Source: Chytridium lagenaria
Lineage: Eukaryota; Chytridiomycota; Chytridiomycetes; Chytridiales; Chytridiaceae
NCBI GenBank assembly: GCA_025449115.1
Contig: JAHLKC010000030.1
Coordinates: 248,001-312,000 of the forward strand
Reading direction: 5' to 3'
Length of the DNA stretch: 64,000 nt
A model generated the notes under the pieces. That model made no database searches. It was not told where the DNA came from and worked only from the letters and a program-made list of their open reading frames with translations. Of this stretch, positions 1 to 13,928 are shown one piece after another. The position numbers and the translations under genes were made by a program. Position 1 is the first letter of the stretch. Each line of letters opens with the position of its first letter.

Positions 1-212
1 AAGTTTTATTTTAAATCAAAAGCCATTATAAAAAAGAGTAGAAATGTCTACTATTAATAGTAATTAGGTGACGGTAGAAACTCTTTTTAATATTTTATTA
101 TTCTTATTGTCATGGTTGTACAAATGTCTTTAATTATTATTATTACCCATCCAGGCTGAGCATCAATTAATATACTGTAATAATATATATTAATATATAA
201 TAGAATGAGCCA

Positions 213-350
213 CCCTTTACTCTTTCTCTTTCTCTCTCTTATTTCCTTCCTCTCCTTCCAATTCTATTCACTTCCTAATGACCATTATCCTCCTCCTCCT
301 CTCCTCCTCCTCCCCTCCTCCTCCTCTCTCTCTCTCCTCTCGCAGCAAGA
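213..350. repeat. CT-rich pyrimidine tract upstream of the zinc-finger gene
   Basis: A nearly pure pyrimidine stretch of TCTTTC and TCCTCC units lies about 220-350 bases before the start codon of the zinc-finger gene. Such tracts are common in fungal promoters, so a promoter or 5'-leader role is an inference from position only. Confidence 0.45.
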
Positions 351-569
351 GTAAAAAGTTTAAAATTGAATGAGCTGGAATTAAAAAGCAATCAAAAAGC
401 AAGGCCTTCCCCCCCCCCTTCATCATCATCATCATCATTCATCTCCATTCCTTTCCTTTCACCAAAACAGCAAAAACTCGAGGTTGAATTTCTCTCTCTG
501 ATTAAATTCAATCAAAAAGAAGAAAAAAAAAGGAAAAAAGAAAAAAGAAGGAGGAATTAATATTAAATA

Positions 570-2295
570 TTGAATATTTATTCTTCAAAGAAGAAGACCG
601 CCTTATTTCTTAATTACCTTCTTTTTTTAATGAACATGACCTCTCCTATCCCAACTTCAACCACCGCTACCACCTCCGTCATCTCTCACCCCCACCACCA
701 CCATCACCACCAACAACAGCAACGTAGCTACAACAAGGACAGCAGCTACAATAGCAACTACGACGCTCGTCAACGTGCATACGACAACAGCAACCATATT
801 AGAACAGACATTTTCGCCTCCGCCAGTACATCTTTTTTTGGCAGACGGAACAAGCACACTTATTCTGCCTCCGCCACTCTCTCACCTTCGCCTTCAGCAG
901 CGCCCTCCGCCTCTTCTTCTTCTCCTCCGACTCAGCACATTCACGTCCGCATCCCTTCACCCGTCTCCATGAGGTCGCTCTCTGTTGAAGCTCCCCATGA
1001 GCACTCTTACTATGGAAGCCTATGACTGCCAAGCTTGAGGCTTCTACCAGTGTTGAGCAGCTGCAGCAGCACCACACAGCCAATATCAGCAGCATCATCA
1101 TCAGCAACACGAGCAAGCTCAGACTCAGTCCTCCCACAGTAACACATACGTCTCTGTGTTCAATGCAGGTTCATCTCAAACTGCATCTACCACCTCCACC
1201 GCCCCCTCAACTACTTCGAGCGCCACCCATCCCTCTCCCGTCATGCTGCCTCCCGCTCTCCAGAGCTCGTCGACCGACCCCGGTATCGCTCAGCTTCGCG
1301 ACCATCCCCGTTCCATCCCTACCAACAACCCAACAACGCTACTCCACTTCCCCTGTCTTAAAAGACGAACACCCCGCCCCGGCTCCTCTCTCCATCCGCG
1401 GGCCATACACCACCCCAGCATCTAGCCATCCCTCCACATCCCGCTCTCCCCAGACCCCGCACCCACCTCCACCGTCTCCCTTCCTCCCATGCACACATCC
1501 TCCCCCGTGGACCAGCATCCCAATGCTTCCCTCCATCGAGTCCAAACTCCGTACTCTGGCCAGTGCATCAAGCGAGCCCATCCCCACATCACCCACGCAC
1601 CACCAAAACCAACACTCGGCCTCGCCACCCATGAAACCCACCCTCCCGTCCCTCCCATCCATGCACCTCCCAACACCTCTCCCATAACCATCCTCCCAAC
1701 CAACACTACAACTACCAGCAACAACAACACCACCACCATCAACAGCAACAACACATTGACCAAGGGTACCAGCGTCGTGCATCATACACCCCTGCACCCC
1801 TCAAGAATGGCATCACCACCACCACCAACACTACCAACCACCCCCTACTCACTCCTACAACCCAGTGGCACCTCCTCCTCACCATCACCACCACTCTTAC
1901 GCCCCACCCCATCACACCAACCAACATCCGACACATCCTACTGGTACCCCCTCCCCACCCTCCGCACCCGCCACCACCCTACCAACCTCCTCCCACCCCA
2001 CCGTCCTCTCCATCGCACCTCCCACCCCGCCACCCCCCTCTCCACCGCCGCCGCCCTCGCTCTCACCGACCCGCATCGCGAGCGAAAATTCAACTGCACC
2101 CTCCCCAACTGCGATAAATCATTCTACCGCAAGCAAGACCGTGTCAGGCATGAAGCCACGCATCTCCTTCCCAATCAACGTCCGCATCATTGTCCGAATG
2201 GGTGTGGGAGGAGTTTTGGGAGAGCCGATGTGGCTACAAGGCATGCAAAGAATGCGTGTAAATTGTTGTGGGTGAAAGTCAAGGTTCGGGTTTAA
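570..2295 (+). CDS. C2H2 zinc-finger protein with long low-complexity N-terminus (frameshifted in this sequence)
   Basis: The C-terminus (about 2080-2250) holds two zinc fingers. The first is a canonical C-x4-C-x12-H-x3-H finger. The second reads C-x3-C-x12-H-x4-C, a C2HC variant. The rest is rich in Pro, Ser, Thr, His and Gln, as in many fungal transcription factors. The reading frame jumps at least four times between 1020 and 2070: His/Gln-rich, Pro/Ser-rich and finger-coding stretches sit in different frames without intron signals. I read these as sequencing indels in repeats. A start at 570 or at the in-frame ATG at 630 is possible. A nuclear DNA-binding role is inferred from the fingers; no specific orthologue was recognised. 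Confidence 0.6.
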
Positions 2296-4168
2296 GAGCT
2301 GTTGGACTCAGCGGCTTTGGCGGGAACTCGCTCTCATTCTTTATTTTTGCTCTTTCTGCATGGATGTTCTTTTTTTTTTTTTTTGTTTATCTCTCTCTTT
2401 TTTTTCTTGTTGTTGTTTGTTCTTTTGTTTAATGGTTTTGTGTGTGCATATGGGGAAGAAGGAATTAATATACACTTTTTGTTTTATCTCGCAAACTCTA
2501 CGTGTTTATTCCATCATCAACGCATCCCTTCAAGCAGGCAACAAAAAAAAAACAACACGTCCAGCGTCTTTCAACTTGATGAAAATCATCCAACACGTCG
2601 TCTTTTACAGCCCCCCCCCACCTTGCTAATCATTTTTTTAAATTAATTCTCAGCCGCAAAAACGAGACAAAAGCGGTCTTCCAACCACCGTTATATGCGC
2701 CTTTTCATGCGCAGACGCCGTCTTCATTTCTCCATCTTTTGATGCGTCTTTTTTTTTTTTTTTTTTTTCAATTCAAAACCCAGCCATCCCTGTTTTGCTA
2801 TTGGCGAGACAAGGGCGGCCGAAATCTTGATTTTTTTTTTTTTTTGGGTGGGGAGACGGAATTTTTTTGAATGCTGTTGCCACCACCTGTTTGCAAAAAC
2901 TAACGTCGAAGACAATTATAGGCGCCCGGCGAGCCTTGACTGTTGCCTTTTTTTCGAAGGTGGGTGAAGTCACCCCTTTACTTCATATCATAATGTGGTT
3001 CATTGGATGTACATCTCAGAATAAATTCATACACGAGAGAAAGCGAGGATGTGCTCCCTCATTCAAGTGCAAGCGTTGTCCAAATCTCATGTCCAGAGCG
3101 CATCCAGACGCGTCTTCACCTCGTCAATCACTTCACCTACCTTCCTCTTCTTCAACCACTGCTATGGAATCCTAAAGTGATCTACATACCGTCACGTTGG
3201 TGTCTGAGGCGCATGGACTTAAGGTTTCGCCACTTTTTCAATCTTGTTTTTCTCGATGGTGAGGGGGAGCTAGGCTCGCCATATTACGTTTTCAAACAAC
3301 CAACAACCCGACTTTCCAAACACAGAAATAAAGCTTCAAACACAATTCAAAACAAAGATCAACCCACGCAGTGAAGCATAACACCCAAAACCCAGTATTC
3401 GCGTCGAAAAAAAGAAGGCGGGGGGCACGCGTTTTTAAAACTCTTACATTTAAAAAAAAACTCACATTCACAGACCTCATCGTCCCGTCAACCAAAAGAC
3501 TAGATGGCATCATCGTCATGGATATTTACAATTTGAAACATATTCAACCACACAGAGATCAAGAAACACTCTCCTTCCTCTCTCACCTCCATACCATAAA
3601 AAAAAAGCCTTCCAACACCCTTTCATGCATTTTTGAATGGGTTACTGTCAACAACCCACCTTTTCACGCATACATATCTTTCCACAATAACCCCCCGTTT
3701 ATGCATCAACACCTTTTTTTACTGCACGAAACCATTTCTCAACGTTCCCAACTTTGAAAAACACAATGTCAAGATTTTGATAAAGAGTAACATCAACCCG
3801 TCCATTGCGCGCATAAACAACACCAGGGATAGACCTGACCGGAGCCAAAACATAAAAAGCGACGAATGAGGACAACAAAAATAGGGGAAATGGAGCGTGA
3901 AACGGCGAGACTTTTCAATAAAAAAACACACTTGAATATAATTAAAAACAAACTCGACGACAAGCAACGAAACAAAAAGCATCACACCCAAAAAGAAAAT
4001 ACACCCACAATGCAACGAAAAATAAATTGAACACGCCATCATTATTCATACACATTTTTAATCAAAGACACAACTGAGAGAAAAAACAAAGCCATCAAAC
4101 GCATCAACGCATCAACACACAAAAAACACACACGAAAAACAATACAAAAATTCCACCCCGCCATTTCC
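2296..4168. other. Gene-poor stretch, no supported gene
   Basis: The stretch has long A and T runs (for example 2371-2405, 2749-2769 and 2829-2845) and scattered short ORFs on both strands. None shows a motif, plausible splice chain or protein-like composition. It probably holds the 3' ends of the flanking convergent genes. Confidence 0.5.
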
Positions 4169-4349
4169 TTATCCTCGCCCAGTGCTGGATATAATCCTTT
4201 TTTTCATAAAATAACAACCAAACGGTACAGTTCGCTCATAAAGTCCTTTGCCCCAACCTCCAAACTTGGCATTCGCAACCTCAGTCCACCTCTTCATCGT
4301 CCGCCAGGCAATGCACGCCTCAACAGCCTCCAACAACCCAATCCACCTC
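4169..4349 (-). other. Possible terminal exon of an unrecognised gene
   Basis: On the minus strand a strong acceptor (GCTAAC branch site, ten T, then AG) is followed by about 59 codons ending in TAA at 4169-4171. The peptide has a good amphipathic look, with repeated Trp/Arg and a GGWGKGLY stretch, unlike the A/T-rich surroundings. No upstream exon was found in the roughly 220 bases before the end of the ATAD2-like gene. It could be an alternative last exon of that gene or a separate small gene. Confidence 0.3.
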
Positions 4350-4568
4350 CTAAAAAAAAAACGTTAGCAACCCAATGTCTAAATCCTCGTGCAACCATAA
4401 AAAAAACACAAAAAAAAAATGGGAAAAAGAGCCAAGTCCTTTCATCTCCAAGCCATTTCCCCAAAGCAAAGAGGGAAGTTAACGATTCGAAAAAAAAAAA
4501 TCAAAAAAAAAAAAACAGCCATGCCATGCGGGATGGAGAAGAAGACGCAGACATCCGCCTGGCCCTGC

Positions 4569-7500
4569 TCACTGCCTCCTTTCTTTCTCAGCCAATATAA
4601 TCTGCAAAAAAACAGAATTCTGCTTGTTTCGTGGATACCACTTGGTTAAGGCAAGAGATTAGGGACAGCCAGCAAGGCCATGCATAAAGTCCCAGTCGCG
4701 GTAAAATGACAAAAAAGGGAAAAACAAACACAGCACAACAAAAAAAATTGGGAAGATTAAACAACGGAAATCGAAAAAGAAGGTGCTGAGTAAAGGAAAG
4801 AGGATAAGATACCACCACGCGATGTGAACCACGTTGAAAGGGAGGGTAAACCGGGGGTAAACTACTACTAGGAAAGAAACCACTCCCTACAAAGAAAAAG
4901 ATGGGGAAAAAAAAAAAACATACCTTTACAATCTCATTGCGATTCCACTCTCCATCCATTCTCTCCACAACAGCAGACACAGCAACACCAAGCGCCTCAA
5001 CCTCTGCCACACTCTTCCCTGCGTCACGTGCAAAAGACGCGCCTCGAGTTCAAACAACAGCGTGTCGTCAAGCTCAATCATGCGGGGAGGTGGCGGCGTC
5101 GGTGGAGGTGGGGGCGTCGGGGACTTGATGGGCGCGTCAGGAATAGCGGTTGGAATGTCAACGACGGCGATGGGAGGTAATCGGTTGATAAAGGTGAGCG
5201 GGGTTGTGTCGGAGGCACAAGCGAGGGTTCGAGGGTTATGGTTGAAGCGATAACGGGGAGTAAGGGTTGAGTAGGGTGGGTTCTAATGGACTTGCAGGCT
5301 TGACAACGGCAGGCATTTCCAATGGTTCATTCAAAAACTTTTACGTAATAAACAACATTAAAACCAGCAACCTCAATTAAAAAAAACAGCCTATAAACAC
5401 AAAGGTTAAAGCTCACCCTTTTCCGTGATATGATCCTCATCCATCGCGTCACCGTTAACCAAACCGCAACAGGCTCGCCATTCACTACAGCGCCATCTCT
5501 TCCTCAAAATAGCACACTCAACATTCTTTCCGCACCAGCAGCATCACCACCCTTACTCATTTCTTCACCCTCTCCCATCTCCACATCCCATCAGCAGCCT
5601 GCTCTACCGCAAACGAAACAGCAAGCGCCGCATCCGGGTCCAACACCACCTGTTCCACCTCCCCAGTCTTCTTATCATCGTCATCAACAACAACCATGTC
5701 CTCATCACCATTCTTTTGAGTCTCCTCCTTCCGTCTCTCCTCAGCATCCCGTCTCTCATCCTCTGCGTCCTCTCGAACAAAGGCGCCAACCCATCTTTCC
5801 GTCTCTGCTGATCAATCAACTTGCGTCTCAAAGCACTTTGCTTCAGTTCCCACACAAACTCGGGCTCACGCTTCTTAAGCGTGTTGATGTACGTCATGAA
5901 TGTGTCAAAGAGATCTTGCGCCTAAAATAGTTGTAAGCAATAAGAAGGGCTGACAACATGGAAATGTATTCGAAAAAAACAGGAAAAAGTTTAATCATAC
6001 CTTATGTACTATCGCCGAACCAGGCTCATTATACTCCAAAGCACTCGCAAGCACACACTCAAAATCATCCACAAACTCATCCACCACCGCATACCGATCC
6101 GAATTAACTCTAAACAACAACGTTTCCAAATCCATCGGTCGACTCACAACCCGATAATAATCAGGGTACACGTCAGGATCAACCGGTCGATGAAATTCGC
6201 CAATCGTTTCTGCCGCTTCAAGTCACCAACAATAAATCGGAGCTCCATCCGGAGTTGACGACGGAGGTTGTCATCGTGTTCGAGAATCGCGTCGATTTCT
6301 GCTTCAGTAAGTTGCCGGGGAGGTGGGGCGGGGGCGAGAGGGAGGGGTTGGTCGCGAACGGGACGGGGCAGGGTGGAGATTGTGGAATTGGGACATGGCT
6401 ACCTGGCGGGGAACGAATGTGGTCGAGAAAATCTTGGAAAAAGGCCTTGCGTTGAAGCTTAACAGAACCCATGTTAGGCAAAAGCGCACATCATATAACG
6501 ACGAAAAAAAGCAAGGCAACCTCACCTCATCAGGACGAGAAACTTCGATTACTCTCTTCCACCCTTCAGCTCCTCCCAAAGACCCTAACCTACCCCTAAC
6601 TAGCTTTTTTAAACCCTCAGGTAACTCCCTAAACGGTCTCTCAGAGGTTGCTAAGATCAGCACTGGATCCATTGGATCCCTCTCCACGACCGCCGCCAGA
6701 GCTATCCGGGCAGGTTCCTGCAAAGTCTCCCACCAAATATCAATCTCGGGTATATAAACCACAGCTGGTCGATGTCTCTTCAACTCATGCAACAACTGCA
6801 CAATCGCCGCTTCTGGCGACCGTGTAGGGTCCTGCGTACAAGGTAGCAAGATCCAACGACTGAACATGAAATTTTCGTTGCTCGAGGCGTTCCAGCGTTG
6901 CAGGGCCAAGTAGACGCTGGCCCATACCTGGTGGTCCGCAGATAAGGAGACGGGGTTCGAGAGATTTAACGTACCCTGAGGAACGTTTGGAGGTGAAGGA
7001 GGATATGGGGTTGACGGTGTCGGATGGGTGGAGATCTGTCGCAGAAAATTCTTCTACACGGGTTTCGGCCATTTTTACGAGAAGAGGGGAAAGGACGTCG
7101 AGAGTCGCGAGAACGAGGGTGTAAGTCTTCGAGATGAGAGGGAAGAGATGAGCAGGGATGGGATTGGAATAGACGTTGGAGGATCGTTGCGTTGATGGGA
7201 CAATGGCTGTAGTAATAAAAAGATACAGTAAGCCAACAAAGTAAAGATTCCGCAACTGGAAAAAAAATTGAATGAAAATAAAAGAATAAAAGACACAGGC
7301 AAAATGTGACTACTTACATTTCATACTCTTCACGAAATCCTCCTTTACAACCGTGATCTCATCCATCGATATTTGCAATTTCTGTCCACTCTCATATATT
7401 TCTGGATAATTCCTTCTAACGGCACAAAGCGCCGCTTCCGTGCAAAGAGCCTTCACGTCAGCGCCACAATATCCTCTTGTGGATCTTGAGAGCTCCAGCA

Positions 7501-10500
7501 ACATATTCTCATCTGGTGGTGGGTTCCACTTTGATGTTGTGGTCTTAATGATCTTAAGACGGGCATCTTCAGCGGGAAGAGGGAAAAAGAGTTCACGATC
7601 AAAACGGCCGGGACGACGAAGAGCGGGGTCGATGGCGTCGATCCGGTTAGTAGCGCCAATTACTACAACTTGGCCTGACGATTATATATGTGAGAAGGTT
7701 GTTGATCAATGCTTAATATTTACCTCGGCTGTCCAAACCATCCATAAGAGCCAACAGAGTCGAAACAATAGATGCATGAATTTGGTCCTGCTTACTGGAC
7801 CGCACAGGTGCCAAGCCTAAGAACAAAAGTAGTCGTCAATACAAATTTACAGGAAGACCGCCAAATACATGATTTTAAACTTACCATCAATCTCATCGAA
7901 AAAGATTATACTAGGTTGATACGTCTTTGCCTGCTCAAACAACAGCCTCAACTGTCGTTCTGACTCTCCGACCCACTTTGATAACACGTCCGCACCTTTT
8001 CTCATGAAAAAAGCCACCTTCTGGGTGGATGTTGAGCAAGACGACGCCAAGGCTCGAGCTAAATATCGCAGAGAATACAATGTGAGATAATCAAAGTCAT
8101 ATGAAATGAAGAATGCAAAAGTAAGTTACCATCAACGTTTTTCCCGTTCCTGGAGGACCGTAAAAGAGGACACCACGCGGAGCGGTGTGATTTGGAAACC
8201 TGAGAAAATCTCGGGGTAGAGCAGAGGCATGACAACCATTTCCTTCAGTGACCGAATATGATCTTCGAGGCCACCAATAGACTCAAAGGTCACCTTCGAG
8301 ACATCCAGTGGGTCCGTGTCGGCAATCTATTAAAAAAGATTTAAGATGAATGATAACACTATTAGAAGGGTTTCTATCAAGGATACAAACTCGATTCAAT
8401 AAAAGTAATTGATTATCTCACCCTTCGATGAAGTTCGGAACATACGAGACTCTCTCTCAAACTTTTCCCTTTCTTCGTCAGGGAGATCCTTAAGGATAGC
8501 GCTTTCCTGGGCCCGAATAATCTCCGCAATATTCAGCGGCTCAATTGTGTTAGCACGAGATCCGGCTGACCGCCTGACCTCTTCTTGGAGTCCCGTGGAT
8601 GGAATCATCGTCATCCTTAGAATGTATAGTTAGAACATACTATCAACCGTTCCATTACGAGTCTCCCAAACTTACCGATCCGCAAAACGGGGCTTCCCGC
8701 TAAATCTACCTGGCCGATAATTTAAACCGTTATCCTCCTCTACCCTGTTCATCCTATCCCTCCTCCTATACGAGGACGTTGCCGCTCTCGGAGGTCTCGG
8801 CTGATCACCATCCGTCGACACTCCTAACGCCTCCAACGGTTGCCCAACCCACCCCTTCCCAGGATGCAACTGTCTCGAGTAATCTACAGTTTGGTTTCTC
8901 GGCCGCAATCTCCTCTCGGCCCAACCCCACCACACATTTCCCGATCCCCCAACTTTCTCGCCAGACGAAAGATCTTCATCATCGTCTTCAACAATAAACG
9001 CTCGCAAACTTCTAGAGCTGCGGCGAGATGATGAAGACTTGGATGGCCCCGCAAAGGCACCGCTACGGTTCCTTGGACGTAACTTTCGTCTTGATGTGCC
9101 GCCATTAGCAGATTCTCGTTTACGACCAAGACTACGGCGACGCTTTCGACTTATTTCCTCATCATCATCGTCATCGTCGTCGTCATCATCATCGTCGTTG
9201 GGAGGTGATATGGCGTCCTCATCTTCCGCCAGACTTGCATCCTCATCATCGTCATCATCGTCATCCCCATCATCCTTGTACTCTTCATCCTTTTATCGTC
9301 GCTATCATCATCCGAATCATCCGAATCATGACCCTTACCAGGCGACCCATGCCCCTCGTCTTGTTCCTCATCATCCCGTTTTCTTTTATTTGACGTTGGA
9401 CTCGATTCCTCATCAGGGTTCTGCGGAGGTGCATTCAGGCGGAGTCGAAGACGCGGCGGTTGTTGCGCTTCCTCATGATTGACATCAGTGGGATCGTTGG
9501 AAGCAAACCGGGTGAATTTCTGCGGCCTTTGATCGCCCTCCTTCTTTCTGCTACTCCCCCGATCGTCTCCCATTTAAAAACCATCATCAAAGTCCTGGGC
9601 TGCACCGGAGCTCCGTGTTCGACGTGGAGGAGGATTGTCGTATCCTGACCCTTCTTTCTTCCCCTTCTGAAGATATAGACAGACGACGTGAGCTTCGACG
9701 AAGCGACTGGTCCTGGTATGAATTTTCCTCCTTCTTCATTGCTGATGCCCGACGAGAGCGATCTCTCCTGTTATTCGAACGGTCATGAGGTAGATCCTAC
9801 AATCATAATTTTAGTCATCTTCGGTTAACTCGCACAGAGGCAAATAAGAACTTAAACAAGTGTACTTACGTCTGAGGACGGCTCATCCAGATCGCTGGCC
9901 TCTTTATAGCTGAATTGCTTATTTCTTGTCCGAGTCTGCGGCCTACGAGAATCATCGGCTGAAATCCCACTCATCGCATACTCATATTCCTCGTCATCTT
10001 CATCATCATCATCATATCCCGGTGGACGCGGCTTTGCCGGCTTACGGCTGGATCTATTATTAAATGTCGAAGCCATCAATCGCGCCTGTCTCGCTCCCGA
10101 TATCCTTCCTCCTGGACTCGGCGTCGGTAAGGGTTGAGGCTTTTTAGAGCCAGAGTGGGAGTGAGACGATCGGCTTGACCTATTGCGAGACAGCGAGGGC
10201 GCATCAGGGATGTAGTAAGACCCTGGCGCTGACCGCCGCTCTCTAAGAGCATACGAACGGCCTCCTTCTTCGCCAGCCTCCACGCTTTCACCGGTGTTTG
10301 CATGGTTAAGGCCTGGCGGCGCACCATATCTTTGTCTTGAGCCAGCAGTCGACCGGGCTCCTCCATTTTCCAGACGTTGTCTCTTGCTCCTAGGTTTGGA
10401 AACGTCGTCATCTTCCTCTTCTTCCGCATCAACATCCAACTCCAACACCGAATTTTCATCCTCAACCTTATGCTGGTTATCTTCGTTGTTTTCCTCGACA

Positions 10501-10739
10501 TCAGGATTTGCATTTCCGTCCTCCTCTTCGCTGTGGTCCTCCTTGCCTTCACTATCGTCGACAGACTTGTTTCGCAGCCTTGTTGACCGATTCCTCCTTT
10601 GGCCCACCGGAGATTCAGATGCGTCCTCGCTATGGTTGGTATCCTCTTCTTCTTCATCGCTCTCATCCTTGATTGTAATCCTCAGTTTTTTGGGATGCCT
10701 CTGCAGAGGCTCTTCGAGAGAGCTTCCGGACAAAACCAT
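4569..10739 (-). CDS. Yta7/ATAD2-type AAA ATPase with bromodomain
   Basis: A chromatin ATPase of the Yta7/ATAD2 family; members act on histone H3-H4 in the nucleus. Order on the minus strand: acidic Ser/Asp/Glu-rich N-terminus (exon 9870-10739, in-frame TGA directly before the ATG); a poly-Asp run near 9150-9200; AAA1 with Walker A GPPGTGKT (about 8137-8165), Walker B IIFFDEID (about 7890) and the RRPGRFDRE motif (about 7600); a degenerate AAA2 with GPPGMGQ (about 6930), the Lys replaced as usual in this family, and YIPEIDIWWE; a bromodomain (about 5990-6260) with PDYY, RPMDLETL and the acetyl-lysine Asn in ALEYN; and a C-terminal helical region (about 4920-5080). At least six frame jumps (near 9550, 9200, 8208, 6835, 6295 and 5020) look like sequencing errors. 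The last exon ending at 4569 is predicted from splice signals only. Confidence 0.88.
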
Positions 10740-11812
10740 TCAACGGAGAGATGTTAATTTATGGCAGACAGAATAACAAGGTAAAACATCCGAGATAATA
10801 GAAAAGGAATGAGGGCTCATTATACGGGAGTCAAGTCCATCTGCCAACACATCACATTCCTGACGGCATTAGTGGCATCACCAAACTCTTCCACATGTAA
10901 TGCACAAGCGCAACTCATCGAGCAGCAGACAAATCGTCTTCAAGTTAAATGCACATATTCATTTGCATCCTTGCATGTTCAGACAGTAGATACTCAAAGC
11001 AAGGTAGGAATGGACAGATGTAGGAAGCTCAAAAGTTTGAGAATGTCTAAAACGAACCCTTCTGCCAGAGGTCGCGGCCCCTTGGCTATCATCAGACATT
11101 GGGCCCAGCATACGCTCTCCGTGGTGAAAGTGATGGATGTGCTACGAGCCGTAAAGGATGACGGATGCCTCGTTGGTTTGTAGGATGTCTGGACCTTTTC
11201 TTGTTAACGATGCGGAGAAAATTCCAAATATGAAAATTCAATGAAAAATTCACAGACGGTACGCCGACGGAGTTGCCAAGGCCACTGCTTTTCAATGCGG
11301 TTGACGGTATTGGGAGAGGGCTCTGACAGGAGGACGATTGCGATGCAAATGAATTATATCGAAATCAAATGTTTCTACTGCCGTTTCTTTACTGTCTTGG
11401 ATTGAGAAAAAGTCATTGGCAAAGGATGTTATCTTGCAACCTCCTTTCTGAATCCTGCATGCTATTTCCGTGCTGCGCACTTGGTTTTTGTAGACACAAA
11501 AAACAATGTCAGAACCCAACACCTTTTGACGTAACTTTTTTATTCATATCTTTCTGACAGCCAAAGCCCGTTGGCTTACAAATCAAAATCTAAACCAAAG
11601 ATCGTATCGTTAGAGCTCCGAATGCGAACACCATAAAGTTTAGTTCTCCTGGACATCGCTCTCCGTATTCCGTCCAGCAAAAGCCTTCAGATCCCAATCA
11701 GACAGGTGCCGTAATGGACAATGGACGCACTAAAAGCAATACCAGGTCTTCTAGACGTTTCGCTTTCCCTCCCTTCCCATCGGCCACATGTCTCACTGGA
11801 TGAAAGCAAATT
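10740..11812. other. Divergent intergenic region between ATAD2-like and rhomboid genes
   Basis: It separates two divergently transcribed genes and probably holds both promoters. Small ORFs exist (for example minus 11292-11522 and plus 10809-11183), but none has a recognisable motif or supporting splice structure. Confidence 0.45.
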
Positions 11813-13566
11813 GTGTCTACCATCACAACACGGCCATCTCTCATTTCAAAATCCATTTACGATATCGCCATGGTCGAACGATCGCCTCCAACCACCGGCC
11901 CTGAGATCATTGCGCAAACACCACTGCCCATTCCAGCCATGCCTTTACCAACATACTTCCCCGGCGCCGCTCCCCCTATAACATCCGAAGAAACCGACGC
12001 AGTCTCCTCAACCCTCGAAGTTTCGGCCCGACACGCCCTCTCCCATCGTCGAAAAAGCTCCCAAAGCCATCTTTGTTGACATCCCAACCCATACCACCCC
12101 AACCATCCACCCCATCCCCCATTCTCCGTTGCAAGGCGTCTCTCATCTCCAGCAGAACGAATCCAAGACGCGCTCGATCGATCCAGTCCGAAATCTTCCA
12201 AGCGCTTTCGTTGCGCGTGCTCTGTCGCTAAGAGCTCCATCCGCGCCAGAGGCCCGTCAAACACGATTCTGGAAGTTTGTTCATACACTCATTGATGCCG
12301 ATAACTATAGATATAACCCTGACGTTGTCCCTCAAACCCTCCATCTCTCAGGCGCGGCGACCCAAAACGCCATATCGCCCTTCACTGCAGCAGTCAAACA
12401 CAACGACATGGAATCAGGAAAAGCATCAACGGACGCCTCCATAGGCTCCAATTACAACGGTGGCCTCTGTTCATGCCTTCCATCCCCATTTCCAAAACTA
12501 CTAAAGTGGATCACGTACGGGAACTTTGTCGTCTGCATCCTCACCTCTGTCCTCATTGTTGAAATCTTCACCAACAAAGGATTCTCCCCTCTCACCATCA
12601 ACCCCCTCTTTGGCGTCTCCATCGACACCATGACAAACCTCGGCGGAACCGTCACCTCTTGGCTTAAACTCCATCCCTCCCAAAACTGGTATCGTCTGTT
12701 CACCGGTCCCTTCCTCCACAGCGGCATCATTCATCTTCTCGTAAACGCCTCCGCCATCCTTGTTCTCTGTCCAAAACTCCACGCATGGTTGGACCCTGGA
12801 GGTTGACCGTGGTTTATATCATGGCGATGCTTGGTGGACAGGTGACGAGTTCTGCTGTACATGTGAAGAATTATGTGATTGTGGGAGCTTCTGGGGCTGT
12901 GTGTGGATTGATGGAGCGATTTTGGCGGATAATGTGGTGAATTGGAGGGTGATTAATCATCCGAGATTTCAGATGGTGTATTGGGCTGTGCAGATGGCTT
13001 TGTTTTTGTTGGTGGGGTTAGCGCCGTTTGTCGATAATCTGGCTCACGTTGGTGAGTTGGTCGTGCTTTTTTTTCAAATTGTTTTCGAATTCACCGATCA
13101 CGATATACTTTTTATTCATTTCGGCTTTTACTTATACCATAGCACTTCCCCCACTTTTGATTCCCCTTCCGATTCGTTTCATTTTCGTCTCATTTATGTT
13201 TTCCATCTTTGAGTTTTCGTTTCTTTCCCGTCTCATTTACCTCTCCCTCGTTCTTTTTCGCCTCACTTTATACTCATCGTCACCTTTTCTCTCATCTCAT
13301 TTCCTTTCCTTTTTATATTCCTTTCGTCCCCATTCAAACTCATCTCCACAGGTGGTGCACTCACAGGTTTCGCCATCGGCCTCATCGTCGCTCGTCGAGT
13401 CGGTGGATACCAATACCACAACTACTACCTCACCTACATCCTCTACCCTCTCATCGCCTTATTCATCTGTCTCATTATTTTCGTGGGTGGTCTTTACGTG
13501 ATCGTCAGGAACGCGCCTATACAATCACAGGGACTTTGTTATGGGTTTTTGACGACGAGTTGTTAG
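11813..13566 (+). CDS. Rhomboid-family intramembrane serine protease
   Basis: Polytopic membrane protease of the secretory-type eukaryotic rhomboids. The Pro/Ser-rich cytosolic N-terminus ends near 12480. TM1 (about 12505-12570) is followed by a loop with WYRLFTGPFLHSG, the family's WR-type L1 loop, and LLVNASAIL. The catalytic Ser is in GASGAVCGLMGA (12887-12920) and the catalytic His in NLAHVGG. The intron 13052-13351 (GTGAGT to CACAG) splits that last motif exactly, giving HVGGALTGFAIG. A final TM and TAG at 13564-13566 follow. Frame jumps near 12029, 12790 and 12918 interrupt conserved sequence and look like indels. The start may be 11813 or the better-context ATG at 11870. Confidence 0.85.
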
Positions 13567-13928
13567 AAAAGGGCACTAGAATGGGTGATGAGGGTGGAGA
13601 TAGATTGACGGGGTGTTGTCAGACTTTTCAATAGAGTATTTGGACTTATGATATTTACAGTGAACTCAATAGAAGAGTAGTTTAATCACTTGGATAAGAA
13701 TGATATTCCAAAAAAGATAAAAAAATCACGGTTTGTAGACAGATCAGGCACGGGGGCGAAAAAGTGTAATGAAAGACACATTCATGCAAACAACGCAAGA
13801 GATCCATCTCACAAAACATAAAATAATAACTACCTAAAAAAACAAGCCACCATAAACTCCTCATTAAAAAAATAAAAAGGTAAATGAGGCCCTCATCCCT
13901 CACGCCCTCTCCTCCCCACTCGTCAACC
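13567..13928. other. Convergent intergenic region
   Basis: It lies between the 3' ends of the rhomboid gene (+) and the J-domain gene (-). It is A/T-rich with no supported gene; presumably it holds the two polyadenylation regions. Confidence 0.45.

Noticed and set aside
3719..4042. 107-codon hydrophobic minus ORF
   Set aside because: Composition follows the local A-rich plus strand; no start context, motif or splice support.
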